NCBI GenBank assembly: GCA_003665825.1
Contig: QPFY01000019.1
Span: 186,001 to 250,000 of the forward strand
Source: Microbotryum silenes-acaulis
Lineage: Eukaryota; Basidiomycota; Microbotryomycetes; Microbotryales; Microbotryaceae
Direction: 5' to 3'
Length of the DNA: 64,000 nucleotides
Under the pieces are notes generated by a model. That model was not told the origin of the DNA and did no database searches. It worked only from the letters and a program-made list of their open reading frames with translations. How positions within the stretch are numbered: position 1 is the first letter of the stretch; each line of letters starts with the position of its first letter. Both the position numbers and the translations under genes were made by a program. This document shows, one piece after another, positions 22,401 to 34,375 of the stretch.

Positions 22401-24494
22401 CTACCCCTCCACCGCCTCCCTCCCTTTCTCCCTCCTATCCTCCCCCTTGACGTACCCGGGCCCAGCTCCATAATCAATATAATCGGCCTTCTCGCACGCC
22501 TGGTACTCCTCGATCAAATCTTGCACCGTTGCACGCGCCTCGTCGAATTCGTCCAGGTTCTTCTCGAACATGGCCTCTTTTTGGTACTGCGGCATAAAGG
22601 CGTTGCGTTTACGCAATTGGTCGTATTGCGCGACCGTGCGTTTGAAGATCTGTGCGAAGGTAAGAACACGTGTTCTTTAGAGAACAAGATGAAGATGCTT
22701 TACATGTAGAGCGTGGACTTACGGAAGCGATATTGGTATGATTGGCCAACATCAATCCGGAAACCTTATGCGTCGTCTGGACGTAAGGACTCTGTTTGGT
22801 CAAAGCGACCTGAATACTCGCCGGGCCCCAAGGGATGAAGGTCGCCGAATTACGTTCTCTAATTCGGAGGAGGGATTTATGAACGTCCGTAGGGTCTACT
22901 TCGCCTTGGATGATGTTGAGGATTGAGATGTAGCAGGCGTGGCGCGAGGGGGTTGTGGGCATCGAGACGAGACGGTTCTTGGGTTGGAGGAGACGGCGCA
23001 TCACGTCGAGGACGGTCGTTTTACGGACTGCTTTGGCCTGTGATGTGAGGAAGACGAGGTTGCGGTCAGTATTAGAGATGATCTGAATCGTGAGTGGGCC
23101 GGACGTACTTGTTCAATCTTGTCCGAGGTGAAGGGGGTGTAAGAAGTCGTGAGGAAGTGACACCGAGGGGTCGGGATGAGGGAAGCGATCATCCCCACGA
23201 GATCGTTGTTCATGTAGCCCGGGTAACGCAGCGTCTGCGTCGAAGCCGACATGACCGTGGAGACCTATAGGGAGGAGGAGAGGAAACGTGTTTAACTGCT
23301 TTAGCCACTTTTCTTCATCTCCTCGCCACATCGGCTCCCCTAAAGTACGCGCGGACTGACCAACTGATTCGTCTGCGCGAACGACGCGACCTGGACGTGC
23401 AACCGATCCTGACAAATCTTACTCAACGCCGCATTGTCTAACACAATCACCGAATCGGCATGGTTCGTCAACCTCTTCATCGACAACAACGAGTTGTATG
23501 GTTGGACAACGACGTCTCCTGAATCGGCGTCGGGGAATACGGAGTAGGTTTGGATCAATTTTTTGGGGTAGCGGTCGTTCATCCTTTCCAAGAGGTAGGA
23601 ACCGAGTCCGGAACCTGTTCCTCCTGCGATGGAATGGAGGAGCATGAAACCCTGTGTGGGGAGAAGAAAGTAGACGAAGGGTTTGCCTCTTGGCTTTGTT
23701 CATCTCTGCAAGCTCGCTTCAGCCTTTAGAGATGCTCTCCCTCACCTCGAGACTATCACTCCCTTCGGCCTCGCGATCGATCATCTCCATCACTTCTTCG
23801 TACACCCTTTCCCCAGCGGCGTAACCTTTTGCCCACTGTGCCGAACAACATCACGCGTAGAAGAGTCAGTTCTCGTCATCGACCGAACCCATTTGGAGGC
23901 AGCCCCATTCGACGCACGTTATTCCCTGCTCCTCCACCTTGAGGATCGTAGAAAAAGTTCTCGGGGTTGTACAGGTTCTTATAAGGGCCCGACTTGATCG
24001 AATCCAGCACCTGATTGAACGATACCGAAACAAACATTAGTATCGCGACGCGTTAAAGCGCATCCGTCGTTCGCCCATCTCCCTGACCCCAACTTACCCT
24101 CGGTTCCAAATCAATCATCACGGCCCTGGGGATATAATGTTCATCATCGGCCTGATAAAAGAAGACGTCCTTCCGATCGGTCATGTCCGTGGCCCAGTCT
24201 TCCAAAACGCCTTCTTTGGAGATGCCGTGTTCGGCACAGAGTTGGGACCAGAATTCGGAACCGACTGATGAGCGGACGGGGAGTTGGGGGTGTTAGTGGG
24301 TGTTTCGTGTTTCTTGATTTGGGTGAGAAGGGTTTGGGTTCGGGAACGTACTTTGATTACCGGCTTGACCGGCCGAGACCGTCACTGTGTGGACATAACC
24401 ACGAGCAGAAGCAGCGGCCACACAGAAGATCAGCTCTTCCGCTAGCACCACTACGACGTCCTCATCTATCGAACGTGCAGATCTCGCGAGGCAT
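22401..24494 (-). CDS. Gamma-tubulin
   Basis: Microtubule nucleator of the gamma-tubulin complex at the spindle pole body; binds GTP. Exons on the minus strand: 24494-24479, 24384-24352, 24264-24098, 24010-23918, 23835-23746, 23651-23361, 23264-23109, 23037-22723, 22649-22401, giving 469 residues, near the usual 450-475. The start MPREI is the conserved gamma-tubulin N-terminus; SAGQAGNQ follows across the first intron, [19 protein letters not shown] is the tubulin GTP-binding signature, and the C-terminus ([20 protein letters not shown]) is typical. Phases agree at all junctions. The first coding exon is only 16 nt, and the only donor that preserves MPREI and the frame is a GC dinucleotide (24478-24477), so intron 1 is probably GC-AG. 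The three upstream TTGCGCAA copies may be regulatory. Confidence 0.95.
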
Positions 24495-24995
24495 GGTTAC
24501 GTGGATGCGTTTGCGCAAGTTTGCGCAAGTTTGCGCAAGTGGGGGTCGAGGTGAGGGAGGCAAACAGGGGCGGAGGAGTGGCTCGCCGCGAGAACAGAAC
24601 ACGCGCCTCGTCGCGTCGTCGGTTCAGCGCGCAGGCGGTCAATTTGGCGCGGCCGCCGTCACGGTACGGTAGCGCTGGCACTGCAGGCAAATGTTGCCGA
24701 TCACGGCTTGTTTCATCACTGTCTATCGAGTGTACGCTCAAGTTTTGTGCTCGGTCCGCAGCCCTGAAAGGTGTCTCGTGTAGCTTCAACCTCGGTGTAC
24801 TGGCTACGTTCATCGAACGAGAAGACAGCTCACGTGACCAGCACATCGACCGGACCAAACGCGACTTTGACCATGCACATGATTTGAGGACCAATATATT
24901 AAGACAAACTAACGTGCGAGCAAAAGTAAACGGAACGACCAACAACTCCAGACGACACGATGCAACTACGAAACTGCCCCTCCTCCGAGCCGCTC
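24495..24995. other. Intergenic region, ERG1 3' end to gamma-tubulin 5' end
   Basis: Carries the gamma-tubulin promoter and 5' leader and the ERG1 3' flank. The only structure seen is the TTGCGCAA triplet at 24511-24538. Confidence 0.5.
24511..24538. promoter_or_regulatory. Three TTGCGCAA palindromes at exact 10-bp spacing
   Basis: TTGCGCAA at 24511-24518, 24521-24528 and 24531-24538, each separated by GT. The octamer is a perfect palindrome and matches the classical C/EBP-type bZIP half-site pair. The 10-bp period puts all copies on one face of the helix. The array lies 17 to 44 bp upstream of the gamma-tubulin ATG, so it could act in the core promoter or in the 5' leader. Confidence 0.55.
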
Positions 24996-26857
<1,862 letters not shown>

Positions 26858-27323
26858 CGACCGACCGAATCTTTCCTTGTGACATCGTAGTAGCAGCAGC
26901 AGCGACCATCGTGAATCAGCTGGGAGCCTGGACCCTTCGTGGGCGGGCGGGCGAGGATCGAGGAAGCTCTGTAGCGCGGGGAGATCGGAGACGTGTATCG
27001 CGTACTGCGAGGTGGACGAGGTGTTCAACACGTTGGATATGTGAGCCGACTGTTGTTGCGACCTGTTGAAGGTGTGTCTGGAGTAGAATGAGGTGTGCAG
27101 GATGAGAACAGGAGGTGAGTAGCGTCTGGCTCAGGGAATGCGCCTAGTCTGTTGCTCGGCGATCGCCGGCTTGACTCGCACGGACCTCTTCAACGGGAGA
27201 TCGCCGAAGCCGTCAGGCGGGAAAGGGGGGCGCCCGTCTCAACACACCTCACGCTTAGCGCAGTGCCGTCAAGTCACTTTTAACTTTCACAATCAAATGA
27301 AAACACCCCACTCCAACACCGGC
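26858..27323. other. Intergenic region, ERG1 5' side and 3' end of the SR-rich gene
   Basis: Promoter region of ERG1 and 3' flank of the next minus-strand gene. No gene seen. I did not find a clear sterol regulatory element. Confidence 0.4.
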
Positions 27324-29688
27324 CTAATAAATACCGGACCCCCCACCTCCCATCCCAACCCCTCCCAAACCCAAACCCAAACCCATCGCCTCCCCTCCAC
27401 TCCACCTCGTCCGTTCCTTCGCACACCTCATCTCAACCTGACAATCCTCCATGATCCACCTCTCCCTCCGATACCTTTCCTCCGTACTTTCAACTGAGCC
27501 CAAGTCATTCCGCACGGAACGGAGTTTAAGTATCTCGGCTTCGATCTCGAGAGAACCGGGAACGGAGGCGAGAGTTTTTAGTTTGGCGACGAGGTTCGAG
27601 GAAGGGTGCACGATGTAGCGTGAGATGGAGGGGTCAAAGGCGGGAGGTGGAGGAGCGGGTTTGGTGAGGTCGCTATTACTTCCACTGGGAGGCGCGGGGG
27701 TCGACGAATCGGTCCCTGCAGCTACGGCGGAGGAGGAACTCGCCAACGCCGAAGAAGAGGAGGAAGAAGGCGCAGGCGCAGGCGGAGCGGGTGCCGACCT
27801 CCAACCTCTAGGACCCGTAGGGATCGCCGCCGGCCGAGGACCCGTAGGCGTCGCCGTCGCCGTCGCCTTCGCTCCACTCGTCGCACCACCGGCAGCGACG
27901 GCAGCAGCAGCAGCAGGCGTGAGTTGCGGTGTCGAATGGAACGTGCTGCGAACGGAGCCTGAAAGAGCTCGGGGTCCCGTCGGGGGACCTGCAGGGGTCG
28001 TCGGTGTCGCTTTTGACGACGAAGAGGTGTTGAAGCTCAACGCAACCTTGGCACGAGGTCCAATAGGGATCGCTCCTCCAACCAAAGCTCGAGGTCCCGT
28101 CGGGGGTGTAGGGGTCTTTGTCGTCGACGAAGAGGGCGGGCTAGCACCTCGCGCACTTGGTCGTTCCGGTGAGCCCGGTCTTCTTGTACGAGGGGGTGGC
28201 GGTGTAGGACTACGATGTGACGATCTCGGTCCTGATTCGGGTCTTCGCCGAGGTGGCGAAGAAGAATCACGTGATCTCCTTCGGGACCCCGCTGCTACCG
28301 CTGCTGCTGAGGGACGTGGTGACAACGAGTCTCGACGGTACGAGCGCGAACCCCTCGGTGGCGATCTCGAACTGCGTCGTGAGACCAGCGCTGGTGGGTG
28401 ACCCCGAGCGAAGGCAGGGGAAGGCGATCGAGCTCGACTTCGGCCACCGCCGCCGTAAGGTAGAGGAGGCGAAGGGGAACCCCTCCGACGAAGTGCCGAC
28501 GACGAGGCAGGGGGAGGCGGGGGTGACTCGTGTCGACGAAGAGGGGGTCTTTCCCAACGAGGGTGCGAAGAAGGTGGAGGGCTACGACTCGGCGACCGAC
28601 CTCGCCCTGATGGTGCAGCTGGGTAGGCATAAGGTGGGAGTCTTCTGCGGAACTCGGGGGAACGAGGTGCGCTTCTTGACGCAGGTGGGGGTGACCGTCC
28701 TCCAAACTCGGGGGAACGAGACCTTCTGCGGTAGCCTGTGGGGCGGGTCCAATTTGAATTGAGCATTCGATCAACCGGACCGGCTGAGCTGGCCACTCGA
28801 CTGACCGGGTGGCGGCGGACTCCTCGATCTCGGTCGACGGTTCCTGTACTCTGCTCCCATGGAAGGAGGTGGTCCTCCCCTATCGAAGCGATCTCGTAGA
28901 TCGTCATCATGATACGCAGGATTGCGGGACAAAGAAGGAGGAGCTCTCCTAAGCGACGGAGGTGGACTCGTACTGCGACTCCTCATCCTGAGCCGATCCG
29001 GACTCGGACTTCTTGTACGAGATGGCGCAGGTGGTGGTGGTCCCCTATGGGCTCCCCTATGGGCTCCCCAACGATCTCGAGGGTGGTCGTCCATGATCGA
29101 CGGGGGAGGTCTTGATCTACGGAAATCATCGAATCGGTCTCGTTCCCGTTCTCGTTCCCGTTCCCGTTCCCGTTCCCTGTCTGGATCTCGTTCCGCGAAA
29201 CGACTGGCGGGGGTACCTGCGGGGCTGGGTGCGACGCGCAATGAGGACGAGGTCGACGGTGCGGAGGGGGAGGAACGCGAGGCGCTCCTAGCCAATTTTT
29301 CCTTGTACCTCGACGAGACGAAAGCTTTGATGGGTAGTTCTGGCTTGGTTGAGGGCGCTGTGGAAGTGGTAGCAGCGGCGGCGGCGGCGGCGGCGGCGGT
29401 CGTGGTCGTGGTCGGAGGAGGTGGTGGTGGTGCAGGTCTCCCAGGAGTGCAGTCTTGATCGACGACCATCTGGTCACGGGTATCCTCCCCGTCTTCGGCT
29501 TCTTCACCTTCTTCGGGAGGTGAATCGACGGCCTCTGGTGCTGCTGGTGCTGATGCTGCTGATGCTGCTGCTGACGGTGCAACGGTCGACGACGAGGGAG
29601 AGCCCGAACGAGAACGAGCAGGAGGATGGCTCGTCAGTGGCGAAGACTGTAGCACCACGGGTGGTTCATCGCCTGATGGTGTGGCCAT
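27324..29688 (-). CDS. Arg/Ser/Pro-rich low-complexity protein (SR-like), function unknown
   Basis: A 764-residue protein from two exons on the minus strand, 29688-28806 and 28735-27324. The 70-nt intron resolves an apparent frame change: without it the first frame stops after PGQSSGQLSRSG. The N-terminal half is acidic and Ala/Pro/Thr-rich, with poly-Pro, poly-Thr and poly-Ala runs. Then come an (Arg-Glu)n tract and many RS/SP dipeptides (RSRSTSPPPS, SRSPEFGGRS), as in splicing-associated SR proteins. The last 100 residues are the only ordered-looking part (SRYIVHPSSNLVAKLKTLAS, then a charged helix around EERYRRERW). No RRM or zinc knuckle is visible. A role in RNA processing is an inference from composition alone. 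It shares a 270-bp divergent promoter region with uL14m. Confidence 0.7.
29133..29190. repeat. Hexameric coding repeat (Arg-Glu tract)
   Basis: Repeated CGTTCC/TCGTTC-type hexamers that encode alternating Arg and Glu on the minus strand in the SR-rich gene. Length polymorphism is likely. Confidence 0.6.
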
Positions 29689-29960
29689 CGCGGACTAGAG
29701 TGAGAGTGGGACGTGAGAGTGGGACGTGAGAGTGGAAGCAGCGTGACTTGGCTCGTCTCGCGGCAGTCTCGTGGCAGTCTCGCGGCGTGATCTCGCATAC
29801 TAGTTTGATCGAGCTTCGCGCTTGTCGTCTTGCCTCTCTCTCTCTCATCACTCGACACCCCACCCAATTGGTTCGCCCACACTCTCATACTTGCACCCCC
29901 TCCTCACCGGCTGCCCTCCCTCTGCCTCCCACCCTAGAGCGCTCATCTTCGCAACCCGCC
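29689..29960. promoter_or_regulatory. Divergent promoter region with two short tandem arrays
   Basis: The region lies between the SR-rich gene (minus) and uL14m (plus). It contains TGAGAGTGGGACG in two full and one partial copy (29701-29736), and an 11-bp unit TCTCGYGGCAG in about three copies (29756-29787). Both arrays lie on the SR-gene side. No known factor is assigned. Confidence 0.45.
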
Positions 29961-30589
29961 ATGCTCGGCTTAAAGGCCACCATGGTCAGTGCAGTGCCCC
30001 CACACACCGCAGTTGCACTCTCGTACTGAACAGCCTGTGTACATTCCACAGGCCATCATCGACAACTCGGGTGCATTGGTCGCCGAATGCGTCAATGTGC
30101 TCAAGACCAAGACCGGTCACGGCATGGCTCGGATAGGCGCGCCCTACTCGCTCGTTCGCTCTTTCGCCCTTCTCCCCATTGCCTCGCTGACCCACACTCT
30201 GCTCCCCACCCACCAGGCGACGAAATCGTCGTCGTCGTCAAACGGGCACGACCGATTTCCGCCGCGCTCTCAGCCTCCTCCTCCTCCGCCGCCCAAAAAG
30301 TCCGCCGTGGAGACGTCCGTCGGGCAGTGGTCGTCAGGACCAAATACCCTACCCGAAGACCGGACGGGAGGTACGTTCGCTTCGACGATAATGCCGCCGT
30401 TTTGGTCAATGCCAAGAAGGAAATGATTGGGAATAGGATTGGCGGTGTGGTGGCGGCCGAGTTGAGGAAGGCGGGCTGGGGAAAGATTGTTTCTCTTGGT
30501 CAGTTTGGATGGGCACTCTGTGGTCGTGTTGGGGCTGAGCGCTGATGTGATGGTTCGTTTGTATTGGAACAGCACCCAAGGTCGTTTGA
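29961..30589 (+). CDS. Mitochondrial large-subunit ribosomal protein uL14m
   Basis: Ribosomal protein L14 of the mitochondrial 54S subunit. Exons 29961-29984, 30052-30136, 30217-30498, 30573-30589, giving 135 residues. The uL14 core is plain: [64 protein letters not shown] and GKIVSLAPKVV at the end. The first exon codes for eight residues only; this short start matches other mitochondrial L14 proteins without a long presequence. Intron 2 begins with GC (30137) after ATAG; the conserved Ile-Gly-Asp-Glu requires this junction, so it is probably a GC-AG intron. The insert rich in Ser/Ala (residues about 52-61) is longer than in bacterial L14. Confidence 0.92.
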
Positions 30590-31142
30590 AGAACAAGGCA
30601 TCTTGTTGTACACTTCTTTTCCCATCTAAAATTCAGGCGTCGCACCATTGCATCACGTGTTCAAGCGATGGCTTCCCAGAGGGGGAGCGACCGCCGGCTT
30701 CCTAACTATCCCGGACCCGACATGGAGCGCACATGCAACGGTGACACTGACGGTGACCTCCAGAGTCCACATTGAGCGCTTTGAATCGTTGAAACAGCGC
30801 GCTTCTCATCGAGTCATGCGGCATTCAGGCCGCACGGTGACCTTCAGGAGCCATTTTCAGAACACGCAGGAGACGCTGAGAGGGGTCATGTCTCACCTTC
30901 ACCTTCGCACTTGAAGGGGCCGGTGTACTCTTTGTCTGCGGACTGGTGCCATATCTCTTTGATCTTGGTACCAACTCCATCTTAATCTCCACCCAGTATC
31001 AAGCGATCGTCAAAGTTCGAAGCTGTTGTATCTCAGTCCCTCTTCTGCCTACGCTCACCCAGCCGCTCCTCGGCAGTCAAATCAGACCCACTCCTCTCCA
31101 CTCCTTCCCTCTCCCATCTCATTCAGTTTGACCCAGAGCATC
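30590..31142. other. Intergenic region upstream of glyoxal oxidase 2
   Basis: About 550 bp with no gene seen. The last 100 bases are rich in C and T, as before other highly expressed fungal genes. Confidence 0.45.
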
Positions 31143-33677
31143 ATGAAATCCCACACCACCTCATGGCGGACCACGCTCAGCCTTACCCTGGCCATATCAA
31201 TGCTCGCTCCTTTCCCTTCCTCCTCGACGCTCGTTCAAGCCGGACGAGTGGGCAAGGCGCACACGTTCAAGGTCGTTGGCTTTACGGGGTGAGTCCCAAA
31301 ATTTTGAGGATTGGTATCGTATATGATCTGGCTGATGAGTTCTTCTGAGCTGTGGAACGTAGAGTAAGCGCTCAGCAACTCTTCTTGGGGGTGAGTCACA
31401 AGTGATCCGGAGCGGGACCGAGCTCGCTGCCGCTGGCATTGGTCACGAAGGTGGGAAGGGGGAGTGATGTTCAGTCAACTGATCTAAAATCCCTCCTTGT
31501 AACGGTGTGGTACAGACTGCGAGCAAGGTGAATCAGATTGATAGGGATAAGCGTCGTACTTTTGTGCTGATTCTTCTTTCTGTTCGCGTACGTTCTCGCT
31601 ACAGATCTATATCGTCGACAAGACGGAGAACAATAGTGAGTCGCAGCCTGTATTTGTTCGTTCTTAGCGCCCTTGGACCTGATACATTCTCGTACATCCC
31701 TTATCAGCCGCCCAGATTGCAGGACATGCTGCTGTGAGTAGGGATGATCGACCTTGTTCTGGCCTGCTGCGGGCTGCTGATGCCAGACCCCTAGCTCGCC
31801 TCAGTGGGCCGTCGAATACGATATCATCAGCAACACCTACCGTCCTTTTGACGTGATCACCAACACCTTCTGCGCGGGCGGTAATTCTCTCGGCAACGGT
31901 TCCTGGATCAACATCGGTGGGAACCAAGCCATCACCACTGGAGGGACGAACACGTCCGATGGAACGGGGGCTTATAAAGATTATGCAGGGGGTAGGACGG
32001 TAAGGATCTTGACGCCTTCGGATGATGGGGGGGCGGAATGGTCTGAGGACAAGTATGGGATGCCGGTCAATCGGTGGTATCCTTATGTTGAGACCCTCGA
32101 GACGGGCGATGTATTGATTCTTGGAGGTGAGTTGGAGAACGGTCTGCTGGTTCTTGGTCGTGGCCTCTGACAACCTTGGGGCTAAATTCTTCACAGGTGA
32201 ACTTTACGGCGGCTTCGTTAATGACGTTGGCGGGCATCAAAACGTTCCCACCTAGTCAGTCCTCCCTCTTTGACCTCCAGATTCGTAGTATGACGGGACG
32301 TACACTCACAGCTACCTCAACAGTGAGTATTGGCCGTCGCGCGGCGCGCCCGTCAACTCGACCTTCTTGGCCACAACCCAGCCCGCGAACCTGTATCCTC
32401 TCAGCTTCCTCCTTTCGAATGGTCTCATCTTCATGCAAGCGAGTTGGAAAACCCAGCTCCTCAACCACAGCTCGGGTGTAGAAACCGCTCTCCCCGACAT
32501 CCCCTTTGCGCAAAAAACCTACCCCGCTTCAGGAGCAACGGCGATGTTGCCCCTGACCGTAGCGAACAATTATACAATCACGCTCTTGTTCTGCGGTGGG
32601 ATGAAACCCGAGCGTGATGATTGGAACAAGGACTTGTGGCCCATCATCGACACCGACACTTCGTCTTCGTGCGTGTTCATCAACCCCGAAGATGGGCCTG
32701 GAGCGACTTGGCAAATCGACGACGACCTGCCTCAACACCGAGGTATGGGTAACTTAGTCATTTTGCCCGACGAACGACTCTTGCTCTTGAACGGCGTCGG
32801 CAAAGGTTCGGCTGGATACGCCACCGATGTCAAATGGACGATCGGGCAATCGTTTGCTCAAGATCCAGTCTACCAACCCGCTTACTACAACGCGAGCGCA
32901 CCCCCCGGAACTCGCTTCACGACCGCCGGTCTGCCCCGTTCGACCATCGCTCGCATGTACCATTCCTCCGCGACCGTCTTACCCAATGGGTCCGTTTTCC
33001 TCGCCGGAAGTAACCCCAACGCCGACGTCATTACCGAATTCAACAACGCTTCTTACCCATACAAGACCGAGTACCGCGCCGAGATCTTCTACCCTTCTTA
33101 CTACGACCAACCTCGTCCCGTCCCTTCCAAAGTCCCCACAACGATCTCGTACGGTGGAACGCCATTCGAATTCGATCTCCCCGCTTCTTCGCTCAACGGC
33201 GTCTCACCAGCCCATATCAAAATTTCCGTCATTCGAACGGGCTTCTCGACTCATTCCATGAACATGGGAATGAAATACATCCAACTCCGTCACTCCTATA
33301 CCCCCCATCCGAACGGGTCAGCAACGATCTACGTCGCTCAGATGATACCCAACCCAAGATTATTCCAACCCGGTCCGGCGCTCTTGTTCGTCACTGTTGA
33401 TGGGGTCCCGAGCGTGGGCACACCGGTGATGGTGGGGAATGGCAAGTTGGGCGTGCAACCGGTCTTGCCGGTGTCGATTTTGCCCGCCGGGAGTATTCCT
33501 GGGAGTGGATCGCCCGGATCGTCGCCGCATACACCGGGCAAGTCGATCATGTTCAATGTCCCTATTGCTCCTCCGCCTTCGTCGCCGAGCTCGGCTTCGA
33601 CGATCGGTAGCAAAGGGTTCACGTGTGCGGCGTTCGCCACCCTGGTGTTCGGTATTGGAGGCATGCTTCTTGTTTGA
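31143..33677 (+). CDS. Glyoxal oxidase-like copper radical oxidase, paralogue 2
   Basis: 658 residues from eight exons: 31143-31288, 31363-31390, 31516-31527, 31605-31635, 31708-31733, 31805-32126, 32197-32254, 32324-33677. Internal exons 2-7 have exactly the lengths of paralogue 1 (28, 12, 31, 26, 322, 58). Signal peptide with Ala-Gly at about residue 37. Active-site elements are present: Cys in NTFCAGGNSLGNGSW, Tyr in RWYPYVETLE, Tyr-His in RMYHSSATVL, His in GFSTHSMNMGM. The C-terminal region is Pro/Ser-rich with a hydrophobic end (CAAFATLVFGIGGMLLV), compatible with a GPI anchor. It lies directly upstream of paralogue 3, same strand, and is closest to paralogue 1 in sequence (nearly identical around the Cys motif). 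Confidence 0.92.
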
Positions 33678-34375
33678 GGTTTTGGAAGCTAGTTCGATCT
33701 AGGACACTTATTCTCCCCTCACGCTTTTTGCTTCTCTTGCTTATTTCTTTCTGCCCTATCTCAAAAAGGCCTTTACTCTTGGAAATCGATGCGTTGCAGT
33801 TTCATCACTTTGTCCCGCTTTGCTCAGTATCAGAACGCAGGGGGTGAGCCCTTCCCACTGACCTGGACTTGCCGAGTACACCAAAGCACTAGACGCATCC
33901 AACAGCACTAATAGGAGCATGGAGAACATTGGCTCCCCGAAAATCTCCGATCGAACAGTCAGGAGAGCTCAGTGCATCACGAAACGCGTGGCGAGTGCAA
34001 CTTGACCTCCTGAGGGGCGCAGCTAGAGGGACGTGCTCTCAACGGATAACGCTCTGGGCGACTTGTTCACCCACACCTGTCTACGCGTCACCTCGCCTTG
34101 TACTTTCTCGTCGTACCCGTTGACACTGCAAACAAGTCAAAACCTAGTTGAGGTCGTTTCGTGGACCTCGACTCGTACATTCGCTACTCATAAGGAGCCA
34201 GACCCGGTCTCTCCAACGTCGTTCGTTTCAAGCATCCACCCTTCAGCAGCCTTTCCCAGCGAGTCGGTCACCCAGCGTGCCGCACCTTCCGGGCCCTGCT
34301 CAATTAGCGAAACCAGCCGTCAACGGCTCGAACAACCTCCGATATCACCACTTTCCTCCAAGCCTCCGCAGCAGG
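33678..34375. other. Intergenic region between glyoxal oxidases 2 and 3
   Basis: About 700 bp. An open frame runs through the last 230 bases into exon 1 of paralogue 3, but it lacks an upstream ATG and the signal peptide begins at 34376, so I treat it as 5' flank. Confidence 0.45.

Noticed and set aside
24511..24538. CRISPR-like short repeats
   Set aside because: Only three 8-10-bp units with no spacers, in a eukaryotic promoter.
27625..28762. Long Gly/Ala/Val-rich and mixed plus-strand frames
   Set aside because: They are shadows of the low-complexity SR-rich gene on the minus strand and have no start context or domain.
34148..34375. Open frame joined upstream of glyoxal oxidase 3
   Set aside because: It begins at TTG, has no ATG in frame before 34376, and the signal peptide starts at 34376.
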